Shown here piece after piece: positions 26,392 through 35,328 of a DNA stretch of 64,000 bases (the stretch's first letter is position 1; each line of letters begins with the position of its first letter). Under the pieces are notes generated by a model. The model searched no databases. It saw only the letters and a list, made by a program, of their open reading frames with translations, and was not told the origin of the DNA. This DNA comes from Rhodobium gokarnense (GTDB taxonomy: Bacteria > Pseudomonadota > Alphaproteobacteria > Rhizobiales > Rhodobiaceae), in the NCBI RefSeq assembly GCF_025961475.1, contig NZ_JAOQNS010000002.1, forward strand, positions 186,001 to 250,000, read 5' to 3'. Both the position numbers and the translations under genes were made by a program.

Positions 26392-28941
26392 ATGGCGATC
26401 GAAGACGTCGAGGAGGCGCGTGCCGGCGCGGCGCCATCGTCCGGCCGGCAACCGGCATTCCCCCGACCAATGATCGGCCGCCCATCGTTCTCCGTCGCAC
26501 CGTCTGCCAAACCTGCCGCGGCTGCCGGCCGACCGTTGCACCCCGCGCAGGCCTTTCTCGACCGCCTTCCTGGAAGGCCGCCGCGAAACCTTCTGAAGAC
26601 CATCGGCGCCGATCGCCCCCGCGCCTTCGACGACGCCATTCCGCCCGGCACCGGCTTCCTCGTCCATGTCGGCCTTGGCGGCGCGGAGATCCGCGCGCTG
26701 GCGCAGAGGGCACGGGCCTTCGGCCTTAGCGTCGCCGAGCAGGCGCTCGCCGACGGCCGGCTCGGCGAGGCAGCGCTGACCCGCGCCCTTTCCGTCCATC
26801 TCAGCCTGCCGATGCTGTCCGGCGCGTCCCTGCCGGTTCCGGCCGCAACGAAGGTCTTCCTGGCAAGGGCGGGCGCGAAGGGCCTGCGCCACCTGATGAT
26901 CGACGGCGGGCCGCTCGGCCCGCGCCTGGCCGTGGCGCCGCCGCCGGCCCGGATCGAGCGTTTCATTGCCCTCATCCGGCGCCATCCGGAGCTCGGCCAT
27001 CGCATCGTCCTCGTCGAGACGACGCTGATCGCCCGCACCGCCGCCGCCTGCCGGGCGGAGATCGTGGCGGAGGTCGCCGAAACGCCCGAACTGCTGCTCA
27101 CCTGGGCGGGCCTGTCGCGCCCGGACGCCCTTGCCCTCGGCGCCGAAGGGCGGGAGGTTGGCATCGATCCGTTTGTCCTCGCGGTTCGCCGCGGCCGGGT
27201 GACGGCGGACAGGCTGGCCGACGCATTGGCCGATCTGGCCGGCTGCCCGCGGCTTGACCGGTTCATGCTGACGGATGCGTGCGACGGCCTGCGACCCGGC
27301 GACTATCGCGGCCAGACGATTGCGCGCACGACGACGCGGGACGGTCCGCGCATCGCCGTTGTCCCGCGCACCGAGACGGTGCCGCGCCTGCTGCAGATGC
27401 TCACGCGCGACCCCGGCCTTGTCGAAAAAACGGCTGTGGTCGCCGAGGGCACGGTCGAGGCGCGCCTGCGCACCCGCCACGCCAGGCGCGATTGCGCCGA
27501 GGCCGTTGTCCTGCTCGCGCGCGGCATGCCCGAGCTGTCGGCGGCCCGGCGCATGACGACGGTCGAGGGCGGAACCTTTCTCGCGCTCGCCGCCGTCACC
27601 AGCCTGGTCGGGGCGGCCATCGCGCCCGTCGCGGTCGTCCTCGCCGAGATCCTGTCGGCCGGCGTCATCGCCGCCGTCACCCTGCCGCGGCTGCTGGCGG
27701 CCGTCGAGCGGCGCGGGAAACCGCCAACCTCAGCGCCGCTCGCCGATACCGACCTGCCGGACTACACCGTGCTGGTGCCGCTCTACCGCGAAAAACGCAC
27801 CCTGCCGGGTCTTGTCGCAGCGCTCCAGGCCCTCGACTACCCGGCGGAAAAACTCGACATCAAGCTCATCGTCGAGGTCGACGACGCAACGACCCGCGGG
27901 CGCCTCACGGACCTTGCCTTGAGCCCGGCGATGGACGTCGTCGCCGTGCCGCAGCTCGGGCCCCGCACCAAGCCGAAGGCGCTCGCCCACGCGCTCGCCT
28001 TCGCCGCCGGCGACCTCGTGACGATCTTCGACGCCGAGGATCGGCCCGAGCCGGACCAGCTTCGCCGCGTCGCGGAAAGGTTCGCCGATGGCCCGGCCGG
28101 CCTCGGCTGCATCCAGGCAAGCCTTGCCATCGACCACGCCGGCGACAACTGGCTGACCCGCCATTTCGCGCTGGAATATGCCGCCCTCTTCGACGGCCTG
28201 ATGCCCTGGCTCGCCCGCCGCGGGTTTGCCTTCCCGCTCGGCGGCACGTCGAACCACATCCGCCGCGAGGCGCTCGATGCGGTGCGTGGCTGGGACCCTT
28301 TCAACGTCACGGAGGACGCCGACCTCGGCTACCGGCTCGCCCGCCAAGGCTGGACGATGGCGACGATCGCCTCCACCACCTGGGAGGAGGCGCCGCTCAC
28401 CCTGCCGGTCTGGTTCCGCCAGCGGACGCGCTGGTACAAGGGCTGGCTGCAGACCTGGCTGGTCCATATGCGCCGCCCGGTGCGGCTCTATCGCGAACTC
28501 GGGCTTGCCGATTTCGCCATGTTCCAGCTTCTGATCGGCGGCGGTCTTGCCGTGCTTGCCCTGCACCTGGTGCTGGCGGCAACGCTGGGCGGCGTGGCCC
28601 TCGGCGTGGTGCCGCCGCCGGACGCCTTTGCCGGCGGCAGGGCGACGCCGCTGGTGCTGCACGGGACCATCGGCCTGTTCGGCTGGCTCGCGCCCTCGCT
28701 CCTGATTTGGCGCGCGGCAAGGCGGCGGCGCCTGAAAACTCCGGCGCGTTTCTTCCTGACGCTACCCGTCTACTGGCTGCTGATGGCGGCAGCGCTCGTT
28801 GCCGCCATTGGCGACCTCATTCTCCGGCCGCTTCACTGGGCAAAGACGGAGCACGGACTGGCCCATCGTCCGCCGCCGCCGCAGTCGTCGGAAGCGGAAC
28901 CCGGCAGAAGCCCTTCGGCGGCACGCCAAGGGCGGTGTTGA
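26392..28941 (+). CDS. Membrane glycosyltransferase family 2 with T2SSE-N-like N-terminal region
   Basis: The 849-residue protein has three parts. Residues 1-380 contain two stretches like the N-terminal domain of type II secretion ATPases/MshEN (AEQALADGRLGEAALTRALS...LSLPMLS). A membrane pair lies near 395-440. The GT2 catalytic domain (about 455-690) has VPLYREKRTLP, a DxD-like DAEDRPEPDQ near 548, EDADLGYRL near 642 and QRTRWYKGW near 677. Three C-terminal membrane segments follow. It probably polymerises or exports a surface polysaccharide; the product is unknown. ATG 26392 lies behind GGGGGAAGGGG. The 3' end overlaps the convergent CMD gene by 125 bp. Confidence 0.88.
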   Translation: MAIEDVEEARAGAAPSSGRQPAFPRPMIGRPSFSVAPSAKPAAAAGRPLHPAQAFLDRLPGRPPRNLLKTIGADRPRAFDDAIPPGTGFLVHVGLGGAEIRALAQRARAFGLSVAEQALADGRLGEAALTRALSVHLSLPMLSGASLPVPAATKVFLARAGAKGLRHLMIDGGPLGPRLAVAPPPARIERFIALIRRHPELGHRIVLVETTLIARTAAACRAEIVAEVAETPELLLTWAGLSRPDALALGAEGREVGIDPFVLAVRRGRVTADRLADALADLAGCPRLDRFMLTDACDGLRPGDYRGQTIARTTTRDGPRIAVVPRTETVPRLLQMLTRDPGLVEKTAVVAEGTVEARLRTRHARRDCAEAVVLLARGMPELSAARRMTTVEGGTFLALAAVTSLVGAAIAPVAVVLAEILSAGVIAAVTLPRLLAAVERRGKPPTSAPLADTDLPDYTVLVPLYREKRTLPGLVAALQALDYPAEKLDIKLIVEVDDATTRGRLTDLALSPAMDVVAVPQLGPRTKPKALAHALAFAAGDLVTIFDAEDRPEPDQLRRVAERFADGPAGLGCIQASLAIDHAGDNWLTRHFALEYAALFDGLMPWLARRGFAFPLGGTSNHIRREALDAVRGWDPFNVTEDADLGYRLARQGWTMATIASTTWEEAPLTLPVWFRQRTRWYKGWLQTWLVHMRRPVRLYRELGLADFAMFQLLIGGGLAVLALHLVLAATLGGVALGVVPPPDAFAGGRATPLVLHGTIGLFGWLAPSLLIWRAARRRRLKTPARFFLTLPVYWLLMAAALVAAIGDLILRPLHWAKTEHGLAHRPPPPQSSEAEPGRSPSAARQGRC

Positions 28942-29473
28942 ACTTCGCCGACATGTTCTGGAAAGCGATGAGGCCGGCGAGTTCGACGATGCCGTCATGG
29001 TCGTAGTGCTGGCCGAGGTCGGCGATGAGGTCGTCGTCGACCGTCTGCGGATCCCGCGTCATCCGCTCGGCAAGCTCCAGCACCAGGCGTTCCCTGGCAT
29101 CGAACATCGGCGAGGTCCGCCAGTCGGCGAGCTCGAAGGCCTTTTCCTCCGACACGCCGCGCTTCAACAGCGTTGCCGTGTTGAGGTCGATGCAGAAGGC
29201 GCAGCCATTGAGCTGGGAGACCCGGACGGTGAGCAGCGAGCGCATCGCCGGATCGACGGGCGAGCGGCGGCGGTCGAAGGCCCCGTAGAGCAGCGCCAGC
29301 ATGCGGAACACCCAAGGCGAGCGGCCCCAAAGGAGCGCGCCGTCGAGGACCGCACCATATTTGCGCTTCTGGTTCCAGAAGAACGGCCGAAGCGTCAGCG
29401 GATAATCCTTCAACGCCTTCGGCGGCACGCGCAAATGCGCCCGCGCCGCGTCAAGCGGCTCCCGATCTGCCAT
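28817..29473 (-). CDS. Carboxymuconolactone decarboxylase/AhpD-like protein
   Basis: The 218-residue all-helical protein matches the CMD family, with RSLLTVRVSQLNGCAFCIDLN holding Cys91-x-x-Cys94. In AhpD-type peroxidases the second Cys is followed at +4 by His; here that position is Asn98, so peroxidase activity is uncertain. GGGGGAAG precedes ATG 29473. The last ~40 residues (rich in Ala/Pro) lie antisense to the end of the glycosyltransferase gene and exceed the family's usual length. Confidence 0.85.
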   Translation of the reverse strand: MADREPLDAARAHLRVPPKALKDYPLTLRPFFWNQKRKYGAVLDGALLWGRSPWVFRMLALLYGAFDRRRSPVDPAMRSLLTVRVSQLNGCAFCIDLNTATLLKRGVSEEKAFELADWRTSPMFDARERLVLELAERMTRDPQTVDDDLIADLGQHYDHDGIVELAGLIAFQNMSAKFNTALGVPPKGFCRVPLPTTAAAADDGPVRAPSLPSEAAGE

Positions 29474-29789
29474 CAACTTCCCCCGATGTGTTCGTCGCCG
29501 CGCCTGGCTCGCGAAGGCCGGCGCGGTCGGTCGTTGGATGCTCCGTGGACTGTAACCCCTTGATCGGGCGAATGCATCCGCCGGCCACGCACATTTTTGT
29601 GCGCGCGGCATTTGCGCCGGCGACGAGGCCAAAGTGTCGGGCACGGGAAGGGGGCGGGAATCAGGCGATTGGGACGCCTGGGTGGCGACCGTTCGAACGC
29701 AAAGCGTTCTCAAGCCCGAACGGGCGCCGGCCGGTCAGGCCGCCTCATCGGAGCGGTGCGCGAAGCGCACTCGCGTGAGATACGTCAAA
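29474..29789. other. 316-bp gap, no gene recognised
   Basis: Between the CMD-like gene and tRNA-Gly I see no credible reading frame, strong hairpin or repeat family found elsewhere in the window. It should hold the CMD gene promoter. Confidence 0.5.
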
Positions 29790-29863
29790 TGGAGCGGGTG
29801 AAGGGAATCGAACCCTCGTCGTAAGCTTGGGAAGCTTCTGCTCTACCATTGAGCTACACCCGC
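29790..29863 (-). tRNA. tRNA-Gly (anticodon CCC), CCA encoded
   Basis: Read on the minus strand it starts GCGGGTGTAGCTCAATGGTA, has anticodon arm GAAGC-TTCCCAA-GCTTA (the last pair is weak) with CCC at positions 34-36, a GGTTCGATTCC T arm, acceptor CACCCGC pairing with GCGGGTG, and an encoded CCA end. Length 74 nt including CCA. The palindrome at 29866 begins just upstream of its 5' end. Confidence 0.95.
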
Positions 29864-29865
29864 CA

Positions 29866-29914
29866 AAGCGTGTTCCCGAAAAGTGCAAAGCGGTTTTCGG
29901 ACAAGAACACGCTT
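29866..29914. repeat. Rhizobiales-type palindromic repeat beside tRNA-Gly
   Basis: Perfect 10-bp outer arms AAGCGTGTTC and GAACACGCTT enclose CCGAAAAGTG...CGGTTTTCGG, itself a dyad. The GAAAAGTG..CGGTTTTCGG core is a common intergenic palindrome in Rhizobiales genomes. It abuts the 5' end of the tRNA gene. Confidence 0.8.
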
Positions 29915-30102
29915 GGGAAACCAAAACGCGACCGGCGGCGGTCCGTCGCTGTTCCGGTGCTTATTCAAGGGCAAGTGGCCCCCGTGTCAAGGCCTGGCGT
30001 CACTGCCACTTATTTCGCCTTGACGGATCGCCCCGGAAAACCGACTTGAAGGGCTGCCGCGAACCGGGCGGCCGGACGGGATTTTCAGACAGCGGGTCGG
30101 GA

Positions 30103-30915
30103 ATGGACAAGCTTCGCTCGATTGTGACGTCGCCGCGTTTCGAAGGCGCCATCATCGTTCTCATCGTCATCAACGCCATCACCCTCGGCCTTGAGACCAG
30201 CCAGACCGTCTATGGCGAGATCGGTCCGTTCCTGAGGGTGCTCGACCGGATTATCCTCGCCATCTTCGTCATCGAGCTGGTCCTGCGGGTCATCGTCCAT
30301 GGGCGCCGCTTCTTCGTCGATCCCTGGAGCCTCTTCGATACCTTCGTCGTCGCCATCGCGCTCGTGCCGGCGACCGGCAGCCTGTCGGTGCTGCGGGCGC
30401 TTCGTATCCTGCGTGTGCTGCGGCTGATTTCCGTGGTGCCGTCGCTGCGGCGCGTCGTCGGCGGCCTCGTCGCGGCACTCCCCGGCATGGGCTCCATCGT
30501 GCTCCTGATGGTGCTGATCTTCTACGTCTTCTCGGTGATGGCGACGAAACTCTACGGCGCCGAATTCCCCGAGTGGTTCGGCACCATCGGGGCGTCCGCC
30601 TATTCCCTGTTCCAGATCATGACGCTGGAAAGCTGGTCGATGGGGATCGTCCGACCGGTGATGGAGACCAACCCCTATGCCTGGGTCTTCTTCGTGCCCT
30701 TCATCCTGTCGACGGCCTTCACGGTGCTTAACCTCTTCATCGGTATCATCGTCTCGGCGATGCAGGAGGAGCACGAGGCCGAAGCCGCCGCCGACCGCGT
30801 GGCGATCCACGAGGAGACCGGCAACGTCGTCATCGAGCTCCGGGCCCTGCGCAAGGAAGTGGCTGAACTCCGCGACGTCATCGACAACCGCCGCCAGACG
30901 GAGGAGCGGGGGTAG
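30103..30915 (+). CDS. Bacterial voltage-gated sodium channel-type ion transporter
   Basis: The 270-residue, six-helix channel has a voltage sensor S4 with regularly spaced Arg (LRALRILRVLRL, Arg98/101/104/107), a pore loop with TLESWS (residues 174-179) as in NaChBac-type sodium channels, S6 ending IGIIVSAMQEEHE, and a C-terminal coiled coil (VVIELRALRKEVAELRDVI). It should form homotetramers in the inner membrane. ATG 30103 starts directly at the S1 region; upstream in-frame sequence runs through the tRNA and is rejected. No motility or chemotaxis operon adjoins it. Confidence 0.92.
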   Translation: MDKLRSIVTSPRFEGAIIVLIVINAITLGLETSQTVYGEIGPFLRVLDRIILAIFVIELVLRVIVHGRRFFVDPWSLFDTFVVAIALVPATGSLSVLRALRILRVLRLISVVPSLRRVVGGLVAALPGMGSIVLLMVLIFYVFSVMATKLYGAEFPEWFGTIGASAYSLFQIMTLESWSMGIVRPVMETNPYAWVFFVPFILSTAFTVLNLFIGIIVSAMQEEHEAEAAADRVAIHEETGNVVIELRALRKEVAELRDVIDNRRQTEERG

Positions 30916-31098
30916 GAGAATGAACCGCGCTCGGTCTGTTCGCAGTGCTGGTGAACACCGCGGGGCGGCGGGTTTTTTGTGTCTCACGGCTGAGCGCTCG
31001 CTAGCCTCCGACGGGGCGGCGCATCAGCGCCGGCGCGCGGTCGCGCTTGCAAGCCCGTTGAGCTCGATGGCGCACATGCGCCTGTGCACCTCTCCTCC

Positions 31099-31268
31099 GT
31101 CATCCCGGCCGGAGCGAAGCGGAGAGCCGGGACCCATTGCCCGTCTCGACACGGTATGCCGGGTGTTTTTTGGTGTGGCGCTGGCGGGACCTGATTCCGT
31201 GCCAAGAGCCGCCAGGGGCTACACTGCCGATGGGGGCATTGGATCCCGGACTAAATCCGGGATGACGG
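31099..31268. repeat. Diverged intergenic dyad of family B type
   Basis: The left part begins GTCATCCCGGCCGGAGCGAAG and contains GACCCATTGCCC and ACACGGTATGCCG, matching dyad B of the 22.7-23.6 kb array. The right end is GGATCCCGGACTAAATCC then GGGATGAC. It fills the middle of the 483-bp gap (30916-31398) between the channel gene and dcd, where no gene is seen. Confidence 0.7.
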
Positions 31269-31398
31269 CCGAGTGTGGGGTGGCCGCCATCGATCCCAAC
31301 GGGATCGCAAGGCCGAACGGCCGCCGGCGCTCATGCGCCGCCCCCGCGGAGCCGCGCGCGAAGCGCGCTGGCGTGAGCGAAAACAAACGGCGAAAACC

Positions 31399-32511
31399 CT
31401 AATCCAACGCCCGAAAGTGCTTCGAGAGCTTCAGCGCCTGGCCCTGGTAGCTCGACGTGCCGCCCTCGCCGTAGAGCGCTTCGGGTTTTTCGGCGAGGTG
31501 CTCGTAGACGAGGCGGCCGACGGTCTGGCCGTGGTCGACGATGAAGGGCACCTCGTGGCTGCGCACTTCCAGGACCGCCCGCGCGCCGGCGCCGCCGGCC
31601 CCGTCATAGCCGAAGCCGGGGTCGAAGAAGCCGGCATAGTGGACCCGGAACTCGCCGACCAGCGGATCGAACGGCACCATCTCCGCCGCCGTCTCCGGCG
31701 GCACGCAGACCGCTTCCCGCGAGACGAGGATGTAGAATTCGTTCGGGTCGAGGACGAGGGAGCGGCTGCCGCGGGTCGTCATCGGTTCCCAGAAATCGAG
31801 GACGTCGCAGGCGTTCTTGGCATCGACGTCGATGACTGCCGTGTGCCGCTTGGCCCGGAAGCCGACGAGGCCGTCATGGGGCCGGCCCTCAAGGTCGATG
31901 GAGACCGGAACGCCGCCGGAAAAGTCGTGGCCGGCCCCGTCGATCAGCGGCATTGCCCGGTGGAGGGCGGCGAGGTCGCCTTCGGTGATCCGGGCTGAGC
32001 CGCGCCGGAACCGGATCTGGGAGAGCCGCGAGCCGGCCCGCACCAGCACCGGGAAGGTGCGCGGGCTGATCTCCGCATAGAGCGGGCCGGAATAGCCCGC
32101 CGGCACCGTGTCGAAGGCGCGGCCGCGGTCGGCGATCACCCGGGTGAAGACGTCGAGCCGGCCGGTGGAGGATTTCGGGTTCGCCGCCGCCGCGATGTCG
32201 CCGGGCAAGGCCAGCCGCTCCATCAGCGGCACGATATAGACACAGCCGGTCTCCAGCACCGCGCCCCCGGTGAGGGGGATGGTGTGAAGCCTCAGGTCCT
32301 GGAGCTTTTCCTCGACGGTCAGCTCCGGGCCGGTCAAAAAACTCGCCCGCACCCGGTAGGCGACGTCGCCGAGCCGGAGGTCGAGGCTTGCCGGCTGGAT
32401 CTGGTCGGCATCGAGCGGCCGGGCGCTTTCCGCCGCGCCCGATGCAAAAAGCTCGCGGATCATATGGGCGGGAAAGATGCCCGTCGGCCGCGTCCCGTCT
32501 GTTGCCGTCAT
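31399..32511 (-). CDS. dcd: 2'-Deoxycytidine 5'-triphosphate deaminase (long form)
   Basis: The ~370-residue protein belongs to the alphaproteobacterial long dCTP deaminase family, about twice the length of the E. coli enzyme. It contains IQPASLDLRLGDVAYRVRA near the start, the NPKSSTGRLDVFTRVI catalytic-region motif, and a second dUTPase-like half with AGFFDPGFGYDG and VLEVRSHEVPFIVDHGQ. It deaminates dCTP to dUTP to supply dTTP synthesis. GTG 32529 is an alternative start; ATG 32511 matches the family better. Single gene. Confidence 0.9.
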   Translation of the reverse strand: MTATDGTRPTGIFPAHMIRELFASGAAESARPLDADQIQPASLDLRLGDVAYRVRASFLTGPELTVEEKLQDLRLHTIPLTGGAVLETGCVYIVPLMERLALPGDIAAAANPKSSTGRLDVFTRVIADRGRAFDTVPAGYSGPLYAEISPRTFPVLVRAGSRLSQIRFRRGSARITEGDLAALHRAMPLIDGAGHDFSGGVPVSIDLEGRPHDGLVGFRAKRHTAVIDVDAKNACDVLDFWEPMTTRGSRSLVLDPNEFYILVSREAVCVPPETAAEMVPFDPLVGEFRVHYAGFFDPGFGYDGAGGAGARAVLEVRSHEVPFIVDHGQTVGRLVYEHLAEKPEALYGEGGTSSYQGQALKLSKHFRALD

Positions 32512-32595
32512 TGGATGGCCCCGTCGCACTGTTTGGCATGCTCTACCCGATCACGTCGCCGGCGCCAAGGCGAGAGGGGGCACAAGCCACCGGAT

Positions 32596-33999
32596 TCAGC
32601 GGCTCTCCCCGGCAAGCGGCAAGATGATGCGCACGCAAAGCCCCGGTGCGTTGTCGAGCGCGGCGACGGTGCCGGCATGCAACTCGGCGATGGCGGCAAC
32701 GAGCGACAGGCCGAGCCCGCTTCCCGGCGTCGTCCGGCTCCGGTCCAGCCGGTAGAGGCGGCGGAAGATCTTCTCCCGCTCGCCCTCCGGGACGCCGGGG
32801 CCGTTGTCGGCGACGGCAAGCACGGCGTCGTCGCCCTCCCGGTGCAGGGAAACCGCGATCCGCCCCGGCGCCGGAACGTGGTTGATGGCATTCTCGATGA
32901 GGTTCGCCAAGAGTTGCGTTAGCAGTTCCTCGTCGCCGTCGACCGTTGCCCCTTCGACGCTGTCCCAGGCCATCGTGTGGCCGGTGTCGGTGGCCACCTC
33001 GGCATAGATGTCGCAGACCTTTTCCACGACCTGGGCGAGATCGAGCGGGCGGAAGCGCGATCGCCGCGTGCCCGCTTCGATCTGCGCGACCCGGAGGAGC
33101 GCGTTGAAGGTCTCGATCGCCGCGTCGCTCTCGGCGATCGCCGCATCGATCGCGGCCTCGTATTCCGCAAGGCTGCGCTGCTTGCGGCGCACGCTGTCGA
33201 GGCGCTGCCGGAGGCGGGCGAGCGGCGTGCGCAGATCGTGGGCGATATCCGTGGAGACCTGGCGGAGGCTGGCCAGCAGCGTCTCGATGCGCGCCAGCAT
33301 CATGTTGATGTCGCCGGAGAGGCGGTCCAGTTCGTCGCGCCGGCCGGTGACCGGCAGGCGCTGGTCGAGATGGCCCTCGACGATCCGGCGCATCGTCGCC
33401 GCGATCCGGTCGACCCGGCGGGTCGGGCCGACGGAGATCAGGAAGCCGCCGGCAAGCGCCAGCAGCGTCGTCACCAGCCCGCCCCAGAGCATCGCCGACA
33501 GGATGGTCTCCTGGGTCTCGTGCAGGTCGTGCAGATTGCGCCCGATCATGATCTCGAACGGTCCGATGCGCTCGCCGAGGCTGAGGAGCAGGATCTCGTG
33601 GCTGGGGTCCTGCGCCGCCGCTTCCTGCATGTCCGCCGACTGCCCGAGGCGATCGGCGGAGATCTCGCGCTTAGCCCAGCCGTCGCGCCAGAGATCGGCC
33701 GGGATATTGCCGCCGGTGAGGGGCCCGTTCGGCTCGCGGTACAGCAGGAAGCGGTTCGGGGAGGCGCGTTCGCCGAGTTCGCCGATCTCGTGCCGCAGCT
33801 CGGCCTCGCCGCCGGTCCGGAACGCCTGTCGCAGCTCCCGCATGTCGTCGCCGACGGCCGAGCGCAGGATGCCGGCCATTTCCGAGGAGGCGACGAAATA
33901 GGTCGTGCCGAGGATGGCGAGCACGGAGCCGAGGAAAAACACCGTGTAGATCAGCGCCACACGGAACGAGATCGAGCGGAGTTCCCTAGGAAGGAACAT
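32596..33999 (-). CDS. Sensor histidine kinase, OmpR-partner type
   Basis: The 467-residue kinase has TM1 (about 12-34), a ~130-residue periplasmic domain, TM2 (about 165-188), HAMP, a HisKA motif DIAHDLRTPLARLR and an HATPase domain with NLIENAINHVP, DNGPGVP and GSGLGLSLVAAIAEL. It overlaps its regulator gene by 14 bp and should phosphorylate it. No signal is predictable from the periplasmic domain. Similar regulator/kinase pairs in Proteobacteria often govern envelope or metal stress; that is only a family-level remark. Confidence 0.9.
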   Translation of the reverse strand: MFLPRELRSISFRVALIYTVFFLGSVLAILGTTYFVASSEMAGILRSAVGDDMRELRQAFRTGGEAELRHEIGELGERASPNRFLLYREPNGPLTGGNIPADLWRDGWAKREISADRLGQSADMQEAAAQDPSHEILLLSLGERIGPFEIMIGRNLHDLHETQETILSAMLWGGLVTTLLALAGGFLISVGPTRRVDRIAATMRRIVEGHLDQRLPVTGRRDELDRLSGDINMMLARIETLLASLRQVSTDIAHDLRTPLARLRQRLDSVRRKQRSLAEYEAAIDAAIAESDAAIETFNALLRVAQIEAGTRRSRFRPLDLAQVVEKVCDIYAEVATDTGHTMAWDSVEGATVDGDEELLTQLLANLIENAINHVPAPGRIAVSLHREGDDAVLAVADNGPGVPEGEREKIFRRLYRLDRSRTTPGSGLGLSLVAAIAELHAGTVAALDNAPGLCVRIILPLAGESR

Positions 34000-34663
34000 T
34001 GAGGATGTATCCCGAGCCGCGGATCGTCTTGATCATCTCGGTCCCGAAGGGCTTGTCCACCTTGGAGCGCAGCCGGCTGACATGGGTCTCCACGACGTTG
34101 GTCTTCGGATCGAAATGGAAATCCCAGACCCGTTCCAGCAGCATGGTCCGGGTCAGCACCCGGCCGCGATTGCGCATCATGTATTCCAGCAGTCGGAATT
34201 CGCGGGGCTGGAGATCGATGGCCTGGCCCTGGCGCTTCACCCACCGTGAGATGACGTTCATCTCCAGGTCGCCGACCTTCAGGACGGTCTCTTCCTGGCG
34301 CAGCGGCGAGCGGCGGGCAAGGGCGTTCAGCCGGGCCATCAGTTCGGAAAACGCGAACGGCTTGGCGAGGTAGTCGTCAGCGCCGGCCTCCAGCCCCTCG
34401 ACCCGGTCGTCGAGGCCGGAGACCGAGGTCAGGAAGATGATCGGCGTATCGCGCCCGGCCGAGCGCAGGGCGCGCACGATCGACAGGCCATCGAGCCCCG
34501 GCAGCATGCGGTCGACCACCACGGCATCGTAGTCGCGCGTGCAGGCGAGCTCGAGCCCCATCGGCCCGGACGCCGCCAGATCGGAATCGTGGCCTTCTTC
34601 CTGCAACCCGCCGGCGACATAGTCGGCGGTCGAGCGATCATCTTCGATGATCAGAACCTTCAT
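33986..34663 (-). CDS. OmpR-family response regulator
   Basis: The 225-residue regulator has receiver residues IEDDR, phosphoacceptor Asp51 in VVVDRMLPG and Lys in DYLAKPF, then a winged-helix DNA-binding domain (LQPREFRLLEYMMRNRGRVLTRTMLLERVW; TIRGSGYIL). ATG 34663 follows AGGGAAGGGCAG. It overlaps both the phosphatase gene upstream (26 bp) and the kinase downstream (14 bp), so all three are one operon. Confidence 0.93.
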   Translation of the reverse strand: MKVLIIEDDRSTADYVAGGLQEEGHDSDLAASGPMGLELACTRDYDAVVVDRMLPGLDGLSIVRALRSAGRDTPIIFLTSVSGLDDRVEGLEAGADDYLAKPFAFSELMARLNALARRSPLRQEETVLKVGDLEMNVISRWVKRQGQAIDLQPREFRLLEYMMRNRGRVLTRTMLLERVWDFHFDPKTNVVETHVSRLRSKVDKPFGTEMIKTIRGSGYILNVPS

Positions 34664-35303
34664 CTGCCCTTCCCTGGACGTCGATCGGTCCCGCGGATGC
34701 CACCTGGTTCGATGCGACGAACCGCTGGAACGCGCGGTCCATGGCACCGGTGCGGCTCCAGAGCCACGGGAAATGACCATAGGCGAAGGATAGCTGATCG
34801 TCGGCCAGAGCGGCAGCTTTTCCTGCCACGGCATATTCGTAGATCGCCGCGGCAAGGCCGGTCCGGTCCGCGCCGCCCATGCAGTGGATGAGGAGGGGCT
34901 TGGGCGCGCTTTCCAGCGCCTGCTCGATGGCCGCGAGGGTCTCCAGGCGCGGCTCCTTATCGGCGGAAATATGGATCGACAGATGGGAAACCCCGTTCCG
35001 GCGCGCGACATCGGCCTCCGCTTCGTACCAGGGCGCATCCGGATAGGCGCCGCGCAGATTGAGGATCGAGCGGATGCCCTTGGCATCGAGAAGGCGCTTC
35101 AGTTGCCCGGCGTCGAGCTGGCCGGACCGGTAGACGACGCCCGGCTCCACGGCATGGATGTTTCCCGAGACGCGCAGATAGCCGGCATAGCCCGCCGCCG
35201 GCCCGACGATGACGACCAGCGCCACCAGGGCATGTTTCAGGAGTTTCGACGGGAAGGGCATGATCCGGGCTCCGGTCTGGAAGGGACCGGATTTGCGTAT
35301 CAT
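34638..35303 (-). CDS. Membrane-anchored dual-specificity/tyrosine-type phosphatase
   Basis: The 221-residue protein has one N-terminal membrane segment (residues 21-42) and a cysteine-phosphatase P-loop HCMGGADRTG (Cys141, Arg147) of the HCx5R type, with Asp in SADKEP a likely general acid. It probably faces the periplasm. It leads the phosphatase-regulator-kinase operon and overlaps the regulator by 26 bp. A 22-bp palindrome lies 26 bp ahead of its start. ATG 35303 (AGGAG close by) is used; ATG 35261 is an alternative. Confidence 0.85.
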   Translation of the reverse strand: MIRKSGPFQTGARIMPFPSKLLKHALVALVVIVGPAAGYAGYLRVSGNIHAVEPGVVYRSGQLDAGQLKRLLDAKGIRSILNLRGAYPDAPWYEAEADVARRNGVSHLSIHISADKEPRLETLAAIEQALESAPKPLLIHCMGGADRTGLAAAIYEYAVAGKAAALADDQLSFAYGHFPWLWSRTGAMDRAFQRFVASNQVASAGPIDVQGRADEGSDHRR

Positions 35304-35328
35304 CGCTCCTATGTGGCCAGATTTCCCG

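Noticed and set aside
29790-30102. Integrated element at tRNA-Gly
   Set aside because: No integrase, no second copy of the tRNA 3' end seen nearby, and flanking genes are of host composition.
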